Positions 1 to 6,177 of a stretch of 11,553 nucleotides of DNA are shown piece after piece. The notes below the pieces were generated by a model. That model did no database searches and was not told the origin of the DNA. It worked only from the letters and a program-made list of their open reading frames with translations. The DNA is from JACVRX01 sp035697245 (lineage in GTDB: Bacteria > Actinomycetota > Actinomycetes > Jiangellales > Jiangellaceae), in NCBI GenBank assembly GCA_035697245.1, contig DASSDH010000054.1, forward strand, positions 1 through 11,553. Direction: 5' to 3'. A program made the position numbers and the translations under genes. Position 1 is the first letter of the stretch. Each line of letters begins with the position of its first letter.

Positions 1-674
1 TCGAGCCGGGCGACCGCGTCAGCGAAAGGGGTCAGGTGCTGCCCGATCTGGGTGTCGACGGCGGCGATGTCGAGGTCGACGGCGTCGACGCGGGCCAGCA
101 TCCGGGCCAGCAGGAACCGGTGATGGTCATCAAAGGTGCCCAGCCGAAGCCCAGCGAACGACTCCTCCAGTCGCGGGATCTTGGTCCGCATCCTGGAGCG
201 GGCGAGATCGGCCAAGGTCGTGGGATCGCGTCCCCCGGCGATCAGCGCGGCCATCATCGCCCGGCCGGAGACGCCGAAGATGTCGGAGGCGACAACCGAC
301 AACTTCAAGCAGGCATCCTCCAGCAGTTTGTCCACCCGGTTCTTCTCCGCGGTGCGGACCCCGACCAGATCGATCCGATACCGGGTCAGGTCACGCAGCT
401 GGCGGATGTCAGGCACCAGCTTGAGCGCCCGACGCAGATCACGACGGACGTTCGCTGGATCCAATTCCGACGGGCTGTTTGGCCCCGAAGGCAAGACGGC
501 CCCTAGTTCGGCCGCTGACCTGACGAGCTGGTTCCAGCTCCTCACCATGGCTGGCGCGTGATCGGGTGTTGCGTCGAGGAGCGTCTCGTGGGCCAGTTCG
601 TCGCTGTCGGCGAGGAGCTCCCCGACCGTGCGCCAGCCGCCGACACCGGTGTTCGCCTCCCGTTGCCGGCTCAT
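1..674 (-). pseudogene. Chimeric ORF: unrelated N-terminus joined to a truncated IS110-family transposase (partial)
   Basis: The frame is open from an ATG at 674 to the window edge, giving 224 complete codons and no stop. A strong ribosome binding site (AGGGGAGGG) lies just upstream, and a TGA overlaps the ATG region. From about residue 90 (IRQLRDLTRYR, EKNRV.KLLEDA, LSVVASDIFGVSGRAM, then HHRFLLARML) it matches the middle and C-terminal half of IS110/IS116/IS902 transposases. The N-terminal DEDD (RuvC-like) catalytic domain that should come first is missing. Residues 1-88 look instead like the start of another protein (GWRTVGELLADSDELAHETL), which I do not recognise. The likely history is a partial IS110 element fused in frame to a host gene by insertion or deletion. 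Without the DEDD half it cannot be an active transposase. What follows beyond the left edge is unknown. Confidence 0.72.
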
Positions 675-918
675 TCACCCTCCCCTTGCCCCGACGCGCA
701 TTGCCATCGAGCCATAACAGCCGCCCGACGGCACGAACCGGGCGTAACTGTGGAAAACCTGTCGTACCTGCGATCCCGAAGCATCGCGAAGAACGCTGGC
801 GGTCGTACCTCGGAGCGCGCTCGGCCACCCTCTTTGCATGTTGCGGCGGCGCGCATCCTGGTTGATCCGGCGGACCCGCCGACAGACTCCGGTGAACGCG
901 TTACCGCACCAGCTGGGC
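675..918. other. Intergenic stretch, nothing recognised
   Basis: The reading frames across this stretch look like antisense noise typical of high-GC DNA, with no family signature. It should contain the promoter of the chimeric ORF at 674 (minus strand), but I could not pick a convincing -35/-10 pair. Confidence 0.5.
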
Positions 919-1111
919 ATGAGCACAGGCCAGGTCCAAACGGGCGATGGCGAGCTCGTGCCGTAATGGCGAGATCGTCAGTGGATCGGGCGAGGCGTAC
1001 GAGAACGAGGCGTACGTGATGGAGGCAGCGAGACGGTTCGGACCGGCGGATGCTGAGATGGAGTGGGAGTCCGAGTTCGAGTCTGAGTGGGAGTTGGAGT
1101 CCGAGGACTAG
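919..1111 (+). pseudogene. Short acidic Glu-X repeat ORF, possibly a frameshifted remnant
   Basis: An ATG at 919 opens a 15-codon peptide (MSTGQVQTGDGELVP) ending at TAA 964-966. In a neighbouring frame an open stretch follows immediately and runs to TAG 1109-1111. It reads GEAYENEAYVMEAARRFG and then a tail of alternating Glu and another residue (EWESEFESEWELESED). An internal ATG at 1019 would give a 30-residue peptide of its own. Nucleotides 1061-1105 are 7.5 copies of the hexamer GAGTNN, which encode the E-x dipeptides. The two pieces look as if they once formed one small protein. I do not recognise the family. No good ribosome binding site precedes either start, so a chance open frame over a simple repeat is also possible. 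Confidence 0.3.
1061..1105 (+). repeat. Hexanucleotide tandem repeat (GAGTNN)
   Basis: Seven and a half consecutive units: GAGTGG, GAGTCC, GAGTTC, GAGTCT, GAGTGG, GAGTTG, GAGTCC, GAG. In the plus frame ending at 1111 they encode alternating Glu and W/S/F/S/W/L/S/D. Confidence 0.8.
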
Positions 1112-1208
1112 TGAGCGAGGCGCCTTGACTGCCGCCAGTCGTTGCGCGCAATGCGACATTCTCGGTCAGCTAGGACCTGTTGCTAACGTCCCGATGCCGC
1201 GCGTCGCG

Positions 1209-1237
1209 TTGACCTGTAGTGAGGCTTCCTCGATAGT
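1209..1237 (+). promoter_or_regulatory. Putative SigA-type promoter of the DUF4389 gene
   Basis: TTGACC (1209-1214) and GATAGT (1232-1237) are separated by exactly 17 nt and lie about 45 nt upstream of the start codon at 1281. The -35 is 5/6 and the -10 is 4/6 to consensus. This is a sequence-based prediction only. Confidence 0.5.
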
Positions 1238-1280
1238 GGACAAAGCGGGGGGTTGTCTGCCGCATTGAAGGAGGGCACCC

Positions 1281-2000
1281 ATGAGTTCCACCGCCTACCC
1301 AGGTTCCGTCGCCTACCCGATTTCCGTGCGAGGCTTTTTCGATCAGCCCAGTCGAGCATTGTGGCTGGTCAAATGGTTACTGCTCATCCCGCATTACATC
1401 ATTCTTGTTTTCTTGTGGCTTGCGTTCTGGATAGTCACGGTGATCGCCTTCTTCGCGATCTTGTTCACTACCAGGTATCCGAAGGGCTTGTTCGACTTCA
1501 ACGTCGGGGTAATTCGGTGGTCTTGGCGGGTGAGCTTTTACGGCTATACGGCCCTGGCTACCGATCGGTACCCGCCGTTTACTCTTGCCGATGTCCCGGA
1601 CTATCCGGCGCGGCTGGAGATCGACTACCCACAGCAGCTGAATCGTTGGCTGCCGCTGGTCAAGTGGCTGCTCGCCTTCCCGCAATACATCATTGTCGGC
1701 GCGCTCTTCGGCTCCGGTTATGTCGTGGCCACGAGCATGCAGGACGGCCAACCCGTTACCTATTCCACCCCCAGCCTGATTGGCGCCTGTGTGCTGATCG
1801 CAGCTATCGCCATGCTGTTCACAACCCGTTATCCCCCTGGCCTCTTTGATTTTGCAGTTGGTATCAATCGGTGGGGCTTCCGGCTGCTGGTTTATGTGGC
1901 GCTGATGACCGACCGGTACCCGCCGTTCCGGCTCGACCAGGGCAGTATCGACATCGAGGGTTCGGCGCAACCTTCTGAGTCCAGCGAGCCGACTCCGTAG
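1281..2000 (+). CDS. Tandem DUF4389 membrane protein
   Basis: A 239-residue membrane protein of unknown biochemical role, built from two copies of the DUF4389 unit. Copy 1 spans about residues 12-100 and copy 2 about 112-216. Each copy has an amphipathic entry (ALWLVKWLLLIPHYI / LPLVKWLLAFPQYI), a hydrophobic stretch, an FTTRYPxGLFDF motif, an arginine-tryptophan segment (VIRWSWRV / INRWGFRL) and a closing TDRYPPF. Four or so membrane segments are expected, at about residues 36-62, 132-150, 166-180 and near 200. The C-terminal ~20 residues are Ser/Pro/Glu-rich and probably cytosolic. The start is fixed by GAAGGAGGGC 8 nt upstream of the ATG. It is monocistronic, with its own promoter at 1209 and a hairpin after the stop. 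The family assignment rests on the repeated LVKWLL...RYPPF pattern. Confidence 0.85.
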   Translation: MSSTAYPGSVAYPISVRGFFDQPSRALWLVKWLLLIPHYIILVFLWLAFWIVTVIAFFAILFTTRYPKGLFDFNVGVIRWSWRVSFYGYTALATDRYPPFTLADVPDYPARLEIDYPQQLNRWLPLVKWLLAFPQYIIVGALFGSGYVVATSMQDGQPVTYSTPSLIGACVLIAAIAMLFTTRYPPGLFDFAVGINRWGFRLLVYVALMTDRYPPFRLDQGSIDIEGSAQPSESSEPTP

Positions 2001-2046
2001 CGCAATCGTGAGGGCGCTGACATGTGCCTGGATACTTCCTTGTTGA

Positions 2047-2066
2047 TCCTGGCTGGGCCGCCAGGA
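2047..2066 (+). terminator. GC-rich hairpin after the DUF4389 gene
   Basis: TCCTGGC-TGGGCC-GCCAGGA forms a perfect 7-bp stem with a 6-nt loop, 47 nt after the stop codon. There is no T-run, so it would be a U-less terminator of the kind proposed for actinobacteria, or simply an mRNA 3' stabiliser. The IS lies just downstream. Confidence 0.45.
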
Positions 2067-2074
2067 CGACTCCG

Positions 2075-2082
2075 CCGTTGAG
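2075..2082. repeat. Target-site duplication, left copy
   Basis: CCGTTGAG directly abuts the left IS end and is repeated exactly at 3516-3523. Eight bases is the usual target duplication of ISL3-family elements. Confidence 0.93.
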
Positions 2083-2106
2083 GGCTATTCGCATTTGACC
2101 GTGGTG
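2083..2106 (+). repeat. Left terminal inverted repeat of the ISL3 element
   Basis: It begins GGCTATTCGCATTTGACC and pairs with the reverse complement of 3492-3515. There are two mismatches, at positions 12 and 17 of the repeat. Confidence 0.92.
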
Positions 2107-2125
2107 CCCTGCCTGGTCAATGGGT

Positions 2126-3415
2126 TCACGCCGCGCGTCGGGCGGCGCTGGTGAGCAGGATACGGGCTTGGTAGTGGGCTGGGTTCCGGTATCCCCGACC
2201 AGTGCGTTTGATCTGCTTGATGCCGGTGTTCGCTGCCTCGGTGCGAGCGTTGGTGACGCCGGTTTCGATGAGCACCTCGACGGCGGGCCACCAGGTCTCG
2301 ATGGTGGCCCAGAGCCGCCAGGTCTCCTCCATGTCGGCAGCCAGCACGTAGCAGCCCAAGATCATCTTCTCGTGGCGGACCTGTTCGACCGTGCTGGTGT
2401 TGAGGAGCCGCCGGAGCTGTTCCTTCACACCCCAGGCGGCCGACAGCTCATCGGTGGGGTCGTCGCTGGCGAAGACAGTGTCGAGTCGGGTTCGAGCGCG
2501 GGCCGACAGGGTCTCGTAGCCGCGGAGCAGCAGAGTTCGGTGTGCCCAGGCCGGGTCGACCTTGCGGCCACGGCGCTGTTCACGCTCGCGGACCAGCCGC
2601 TGTCGCACCCTGGTCACCATCAGGTTCGCCAGCTGCACCAGGTGAAACGGGTCCACGCTGATCTTCGCGTTCGGTAGCTGCTCGGTGATGGCCTTCTTGA
2701 ACGCCGCCGACGGGTCGATCGCAACAACCTCGATCCTGGCCCGCCAGGCCGGGCTCCGCTGGGCCAGCCAACCGCCAACCGTGGCGGAGTCACGGCCGTC
2801 GACGATGCCCAGAACCTGACCAGAGGCTGCATTGACCATCGTCGACATCCACGGCTCGACCCGCCGCCAGCCACCACACTCGTCGCGGAACCAGCGGACC
2901 CGCCGGTAGCGGTGCTCATCGATCCCGAGCCGCCTAACCTGCAGCTGGTCCACCTCAGGCAGCAACACCGCCGCGGCGTTGACCGTCGCCTGCACCGTCC
3001 ACCACGCCACCTGGTAGGCGGCGGCCACCTCGACGACGGCCCGGCCGGAGTCGATCACCGCAGCCAACAGCGCCGTCTTCAACCGAGTCGTGCACCTGGC
3101 CCTGGCCGGCAACTGCGGAGTAGCTGGGGTGAAGGTGCGTCGCGGACACGCCGGCTCGGCGCACACCAGCCTCGGCTTACGGACCAACACCTCGACCTGG
3201 CCCGCGTACGCGACGTCACGAACCCGCTGCACCACCCAGGCATGCACTCGGCCCGACACCACCCCACACGCTGGGCAGCCATCAGCAAGATCAACAGGCT
3301 CCACCTTGACCCGGCGACTGCCCAGGGGCAAATCGACCGCGTCGATCACCCGATATCCGTGCAGGTTGAAGATCACGCTCGCAGCATCACGCTGCGAGCC
3401 CGTAGGCTCGAACAA
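2126..3415 (-). CDS. ISL3-family transposase
   Basis: DDE transposase of the ISL3 family, 429 residues from a TTG start at 3415. Numbering from that start, an N-terminal zinc-finger-like region has Cys pairs CPAC (47, 50) and C85/C90. A helix-turn-helix region follows (RAVVEVAAAYQVAWWTVQ). The DDE core has GIDEHRYRR (D166), VVAIDPSAAF (D234), SVDPFHLVQLAN (D255) and NARTEAANTGIKQIKR (E393). I prefer the TTG at 3415 over the upstream in-frame GTG at 3451. The TTG sits 9 nt after AGGAAGG, and the protein then begins MFEPTGSQRDAASVIFNL, as ISL3 transposases usually do (the family often starts MFE.TGLQRDAAS). The frame is intact with no stops. The stop codon lies about 40 bp inside the left IS end. 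Confidence 0.95.
   Translation of the reverse strand: MFEPTGSQRDAASVIFNLHGYRVIDAVDLPLGSRRVKVEPVDLADGCPACGVVSGRVHAWVVQRVRDVAYAGQVEVLVRKPRLVCAEPACPRRTFTPATPQLPARARCTTRLKTALLAAVIDSGRAVVEVAAAYQVAWWTVQATVNAAAVLLPEVDQLQVRRLGIDEHRYRRVRWFRDECGGWRRVEPWMSTMVNAASGQVLGIVDGRDSATVGGWLAQRSPAWRARIEVVAIDPSAAFKKAITEQLPNAKISVDPFHLVQLANLMVTRVRQRLVREREQRRGRKVDPAWAHRTLLLRGYETLSARARTRLDTVFASDDPTDELSAAWGVKEQLRRLLNTSTVEQVRHEKMILGCYVLAADMEETWRLWATIETWWPAVEVLIETGVTNARTEAANTGIKQIKRTGRGYRNPAHYQARILLTSAARRAA
3377..3410 (-). other. Two overlapping hairpins at the 5' end of the transposase message
   Basis: GCTCGCAGC-ATCAC-GCTGCGAGC (3377-3399) is a perfect 9-bp stem. CGAGCC-CGTA-GGCTCG (3395-3410) is a perfect 6-bp stem. 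They share bases 3395-3399 and so exclude each other. In the mRNA they fall right after the TTG start, at about codons 3-14. They might limit translation, or may only reflect the coding sequence. Confidence 0.4.
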
Positions 3416-3491
3416 GCTCGTGGTCCTTCCTCGATGGATGCGTGAACACACCCATCTCAGCGCAGGGCCACGAGCCCTTGCATCACCGACT

Positions 3492-3515
3492 CACCACGCT
3501 CAACTGCGAATAGCC
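3492..3515 (-). repeat. Right terminal inverted repeat of the ISL3 element
   Basis: Read on the minus strand from 3515 it begins GGCTATTCGCAGTTGAGC and matches the left end at 22 of 24 positions. It lies upstream of the transposase start. Confidence 0.92.
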
Positions 3516-3523
3516 CCGTTGAG
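3516..3523. repeat. Target-site duplication, right copy
   Basis: CCGTTGAG is identical to 2075-2082 and immediately follows the right IS end. Confidence 0.93.
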
Positions 3524-3713
3524 ACTCGCGCTTCGACGTGGACCAGTGACCTGGGGAAGCCGGCCAGCGAACACGGCGATCTCTGCCCTAGGCGCAGCGG
3601 GGCGGCCTAGGCGGCCGCCGGCATCGGCCCTACCGCGCGGAATCCTCCGCCGAAGTCAGCGCTGGTATACGACAAACGATGTCCGATGGGCGAGGGTGTC
3701 GTAGAGCGAGGAT
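3524..3713. other. Non-coding stretch between the IS and the GH65 fragment
   Basis: No family-like reading frame was found. The minus-strand frame of the GH65 fragment continues a short way past 3714 with unrelated residues and meets a TAG near 3630. The homology therefore ends at a junction here, not at a normal C-terminus. Confidence 0.5.
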
Positions 3714-4022
3714 GGCCATGCTCGCGAAGTAACGCGCCACATCGACGACCAGATCGATCCCCACGTCGGCGAGGAACAACTCATCCCCGCTGGCCTCGGC
3801 GTACTGGATAACGCTGTACGCGACGGCCAGACCGACATGCCGCTGGCGGCGCGAGTTATCAGGCTGCCAGGAATCGGTGCGGGGATTGAATGCGGTTTCG
3901 TCGCGTCCGTCGCTCCCGCTCTGCCACGGAAACAGCGCCCCCTCCAGGGCAGCTGCCCGCGCAGCCGCCCGCGCGGCTCCCAGCCTGCGATAGCGATAGA
4001 GAAGTCTCGCCCGAGTGATGGG
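3714..4022 (-). pseudogene. Internal fragment of a glycoside hydrolase family 65 protein (trehalose/kojibiose phosphorylase type)
   Basis: About 103 codons on the minus strand, without a start or stop of their own, read like the middle of a GH65 (alpha,alpha-)disaccharide phosphorylase or hydrolase. Recognisable blocks in order are ITRARLLYRYRRLGAARAAA, ALFPWQSGSDGRDET, FNPRTDSWQPDNSRRQRHV, LAVAYSVIQYAEASGDELFL and VDVARYFASMA. The family equivalents are PWQSGSDGRE and Q.HV..AVAYNVW.Y...TGD..FL, followed by ARFWAS. An in-frame TAG (4023-4025) lies immediately before the homology, and unrelated sequence follows after SMA. The segment carrying the catalytic Glu (in the PDEYH region, downstream in the family) is absent, so it cannot be functional. 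No other GH65 piece is visible in this window. It is a relic left by deletion, next to a fresh IS insertion. Confidence 0.75.
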
Positions 4023-4273
4023 CTAGCAGTTGATCTTCCGCCTATTCCTGGTCTGGGCCGAGGCGAAGCTCCGCCGCGTTGCGCGCGAGTTCCCGTCCGA
4101 GCATCCCGCGGCCGAGTGGCTGAGCTTCAGTCCCACGCGGCGGCGGCTTTGATCGAACAAGGCGTGGTCACGAGCCCGCGCCTGGTCGATCGCCTGTGCC
4201 GGGCTTTCGAGTTGCTCGTGCCCTCGTGCCCTGGCCAATCCCGCGCTCGGCTGCCAGCTGGCGAAGTCGCGTC
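4023..4273. other. Gap with no supported gene
   Basis: This lies between the GH65 relic and the end of the DUF2182 gene. A plus-strand GTG frame at 4116-4292 (VAELQSHAAAALIEQG and onward, 58 codons) has protein-like composition. It lacks a ribosome binding site, overlaps the DUF2182 gene and matches nothing I know. A minus-strand frame (4023-4277) is Arg/Ser-rich and looks like noise. Degraded coding DNA is possible. Confidence 0.4.
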
Positions 4274-5071
4274 TCAACCCATCATGAGGTAGGCGCCGCC
4301 GAGAGCCAGCAGAGCCGCCGAAAGGACCAGCTCATACCGCATTCGGAGCGGAGGCGCGAACTTGTAGACGAGGACGAAGATGCCCAGGATCACCGCCCAC
4401 CAGAGACTGGACATCCCGAGAAGGACCATGGCGACCATGAGGGCCGCGCTGCATCCAAGGCAGCTGAGGCTGTAGCGCGCGCCAGCCACCGCGGCACTGC
4501 GCATCAGGTTGAAGGGAAGCGGCCCATGCAGCGCGCACAGCTCGCGGCACCGCGCCTGGCTTGCTCGTTTGATCGGGCTGACAGAGTAGACGCCGGCGAG
4601 AGCCAGCGCCAGTCCCACTGCCACGGCCTGGTTGGGCCAGGGCATTCCCGCGGCGGTGTAGATCGCGTAGCACACCACGCCGAAAATCAGCCACACGCCA
4701 AGGTACGTGGCCGCAAGCACCCCAGTGGCGACCTGCCATCCCTTTCGCCGTTCGGCCGTTCGCGCGAACTCAAGCACCACCGGGATCGCGGAGGGCAACA
4801 TCATCGCCGCAATCATCACGACCCACGTCGCGGCGAAGGACTCGATCGGGCCCAGGCCCACCTCCATTCCCCCCATGAAGCGCGAATGGTGGACCATGGC
4901 CGCCCAGGCAACGGCGGCGACAGCGAGGACGACCAGCGCGGCCGCCATGGGCTTGGCCAGCTGCTGTCTGGCGTCACCGGCCTTCATCAACACTCGACAC
5001 GCTGGACAAAATCCGCCCGGCCTCACTCGTCTGACCAGCCCGATCGCCGGAAGGAGTCGGCCGCCGTACAT
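4274..5071 (-). CDS. DUF2182 polytopic membrane protein
   Basis: A 265-residue member of the DUF2182 family, described as predicted metal-binding integral membrane proteins of unknown reaction. The signature ATWVVMIAAMMLPSAIPVV spans residues 81-99, GVYSVSPIKRASQARCRELC lies near 160-179 and YSLSCLGCSAALMVAMVLLG near 200-219. Five to six membrane helices are expected (about 43-60, 80-100, 117-140, 148-165, 205-235, 247-263). Cys pairs occur at 22/25 (CPAC, ahead of the first helix), 175/179 and 204/207. I chose the ATG at 5071 because it overlaps the stop of the upstream DUF899 gene as TGATG, the usual sign of translational coupling. An upstream in-frame start at 5104 would run inside that gene. 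The CPAC extension could hold a metal or act as a dithiol, which is inference. Confidence 0.85.
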   Translation of the reverse strand: MYGGRLLPAIGLVRRVRPGGFCPACRVLMKAGDARQQLAKPMAAALVVLAVAAVAWAAMVHHSRFMGGMEVGLGPIESFAATWVVMIAAMMLPSAIPVVLEFARTAERRKGWQVATGVLAATYLGVWLIFGVVCYAIYTAAGMPWPNQAVAVGLALALAGVYSVSPIKRASQARCRELCALHGPLPFNLMRSAAVAGARYSLSCLGCSAALMVAMVLLGMSSLWWAVILGIFVLVYKFAPPLRMRYELVLSAALLALGGAYLMMG

Positions 5072-5793
5072 CAGTGCTGATACTCGTCGCGACGGCGAAG
5101 CCACGATGCCGCGGCCCCGTCGCCGTCATCGCGACCCTTCGGCACGAGATCCATGTAGTGGTACGCGACGTTCAACATGTCGAGTCCACGCTCATAGGTG
5201 GAGTACGTGTGGTAGATCTGGCCGCCATCCTTCACGAACACGCTGATCCCGGGCGCCTCGGTCGATCCCCACTGGCGGCGCCGGTAGTTGTAATCGACCT
5301 GGTGGGTCGCATCATCGGTGAACGAGACGCGATAGTCGAAGTTGAAGTCGCTTCCCAGCGACGACAGCCACGGAAACCCCCAACCCATCCGTTTCTTGTA
5401 GGCGGCAAGCTTCGGGTAGGGAGCCCGTGAGACTGCGGCCATCGTGATGTCCCGGTGGTTCAGGTGGATGGTGATGCCGTTGAAGTTGTCCATCCAGAAC
5501 GAACAAACAAAGCAGGCCGCGTCCGCCGTCCAGCTCGTATCGGCCCCGGCGGTGTCGGGGTTGAACATCGCGTGATAGATGACCAGTTGGCCGCGTCTCT
5601 CGAAGAGGTCGCTGAGTGACTGCCTCCCGTGCTCGCCCTCGAAGGTGTAGTGCTTTTCGACGAGCTCCCAGGGCAGGTCGCGGCGCTCCCGGCTCAGCTG
5701 ATCGCGCAGCCGGGTGAACTCCTTCTCCTTCGCCAGGTGCCTCCTCCGTGCCTTGAGCCACTCGTCGTGCTTCACGACATTGTGGGTTGTCAT
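5071..5793 (-). CDS. DUF899 thioredoxin-like family protein
   Basis: A 240-residue soluble protein of the DUF899 family, which has a thioredoxin-like fold with largely unknown function. An N-terminal helical part (residues 4-48) leads to LVIYHAMFNPDTAG, then AACFVCSFWMDNF with C94xxC97 at the expected redox position. HLNHRDITMAAVSRAPYPKL, KKRMGWGFPWLSSLGSDFNF, VFVKDGGQIYHTYSTYERGLD and the tail VPKGRD...WLRRRDEYQH follow, all typical of the family. The length is normal. The ATG at 5793 is chosen because homology begins right after it (THNVVKHDEWLKARR) and a purine-rich GGAGGAGGG lies 7 nt upstream. A second in-frame ATG at 5823 has its own GGAGGG and would add MRRRRRRRDH. The gene is followed at zero distance by DUF2182 (TGATG), so the two are probably made together. 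Confidence 0.88.
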   Translation of the reverse strand: MTTHNVVKHDEWLKARRRHLAKEKEFTRLRDQLSRERRDLPWELVEKHYTFEGEHGRQSLSDLFERRGQLVIYHAMFNPDTAGADTSWTADAACFVCSFWMDNFNGITIHLNHRDITMAAVSRAPYPKLAAYKKRMGWGFPWLSSLGSDFNFDYRVSFTDDATHQVDYNYRRRQWGSTEAPGISVFVKDGGQIYHTYSTYERGLDMLNVAYHYMDLVPKGRDDGDGAAASWLRRRDEYQH

Positions 5794-5799
5794 GTGATC

Positions 5800-5820
5800 C
5801 CTCCTCCTCCTCCTCCTCCT
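5800..5820 (-). repeat. Seven AGG triplets forming the ribosome binding site of the DUF899 gene
   Basis: On the minus strand there are exactly seven tandem AGG units between two in-frame ATGs (5823 and 5793). The repeat is itself an extended Shine-Dalgarno sequence for the second ATG. If translation begins at the first ATG, it encodes seven Arg from a codon that is rare in high-GC actinobacteria. The motif GAGGGATCA occurs on both sides of it. Confidence 0.85.
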
Positions 5821-5920
5821 CATGATCCCTCCGCGGAGCGTCGCCCGGGCCTGCGGACCGCTCCCACCTTCACGCTCGGACCTCCGGCGCAGAAGAGTGA
5901 CGCCACTATCTGACTCGAGC

Positions 5921-6148
5921 ATGGGCCGACCCGCGCTGGCCTTGACCCTCCTCGCAGCCGTCTTCGAGGCCAGCATGGCCACTTGCCTGCGGGTGCTCCT
6001 TCCGTAAGTGGGACGGATCGGGGCGATCACGCTTCTCATCGCTGGCGTTTACATCGTTTTACTACTGGTTCACCGTCGGCGCCCACCTCGAACGCATCGC
6101 CTGACCTGGCCCGGACTCGTGGCCATCTGTGACGCCGATCACGGATGA
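5921..6148 (+). pseudogene. Deleted remnant resembling a small multidrug resistance (SMR) transporter
   Basis: From ATG 5921 the frame reads MGRPALALTLLAAVFEASMATCLRVLLP and stops at TAA 6005-6007. This resembles the first helix of EmrE-type SMR proteins, with the membrane Glu in an L.A..(F)E....T.L(K/R) setting. The same frame continues after the stop with GRIGAITLLIAGVYIVLLLV, resembling the fourth helix (IG..LI.AGV...NLL), and then a basic tail. Helices 2 and 3 are missing, so the central ~60 residues have been lost. There is no clear ribosome binding site. The resemblance is by eye over two short helices, so a chance hydrophobic frame cannot be excluded. Confidence 0.35.
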
Positions 6149-6177
6149 CCGCCCGCCTCGCATGAGTTAATGCTGTC

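Larger units (their letters stand above)
2083..3515 (-). mobile_element. Complete ISL3-family insertion sequence (1433 bp)
   Basis: The element is bounded by 24-bp terminal inverted repeats that start GGCTATTCGCA and match at 22 of 24 positions. It is flanked by a perfect 8-bp duplication (CCGTTGAG). It carries one intact transposase gene reading leftwards. All the parts expected of an autonomous element are present and undamaged, so the insertion looks recent and possibly still mobile. The site is non-coding: removing the element and one repeat copy joins the end of the DUF4389 transcription unit to the region holding the GH65 fragment. Confidence 0.95.

Noticed and set aside
748..757. TGTGGAAAAC as a DnaA box
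   Set aside because: Only one imperfect copy and no origin context such as dnaA, dnaN or AT-rich DNA nearby.
3416..3451. GTG at 3451 as the transposase start
   Set aside because: The added residues are not part of the family's N-terminus, and the TTG at 3415 has the better ribosome binding site.
4116..4292. Small plus-strand ORF VAELQSHAAAALIEQG and onward
   Set aside because: No ribosome binding site, overlap with the DUF2182 gene end and no recognisable family; only noted in the gap description.
4196..5080. Long plus-strand open frame opposite the DUF2182 gene
   Set aside because: It is an Arg/His/Gln-rich antisense shadow with no family features; the minus strand carries the clear DUF2182 protein.
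5824..6039. N-terminal extension of the DUF899 frame to 6039
   Set aside because: The extra 72 residues are low-complexity Arg/Ser with no family match, and homology and the ribosome binding sites point to 5793 or at most 5823.
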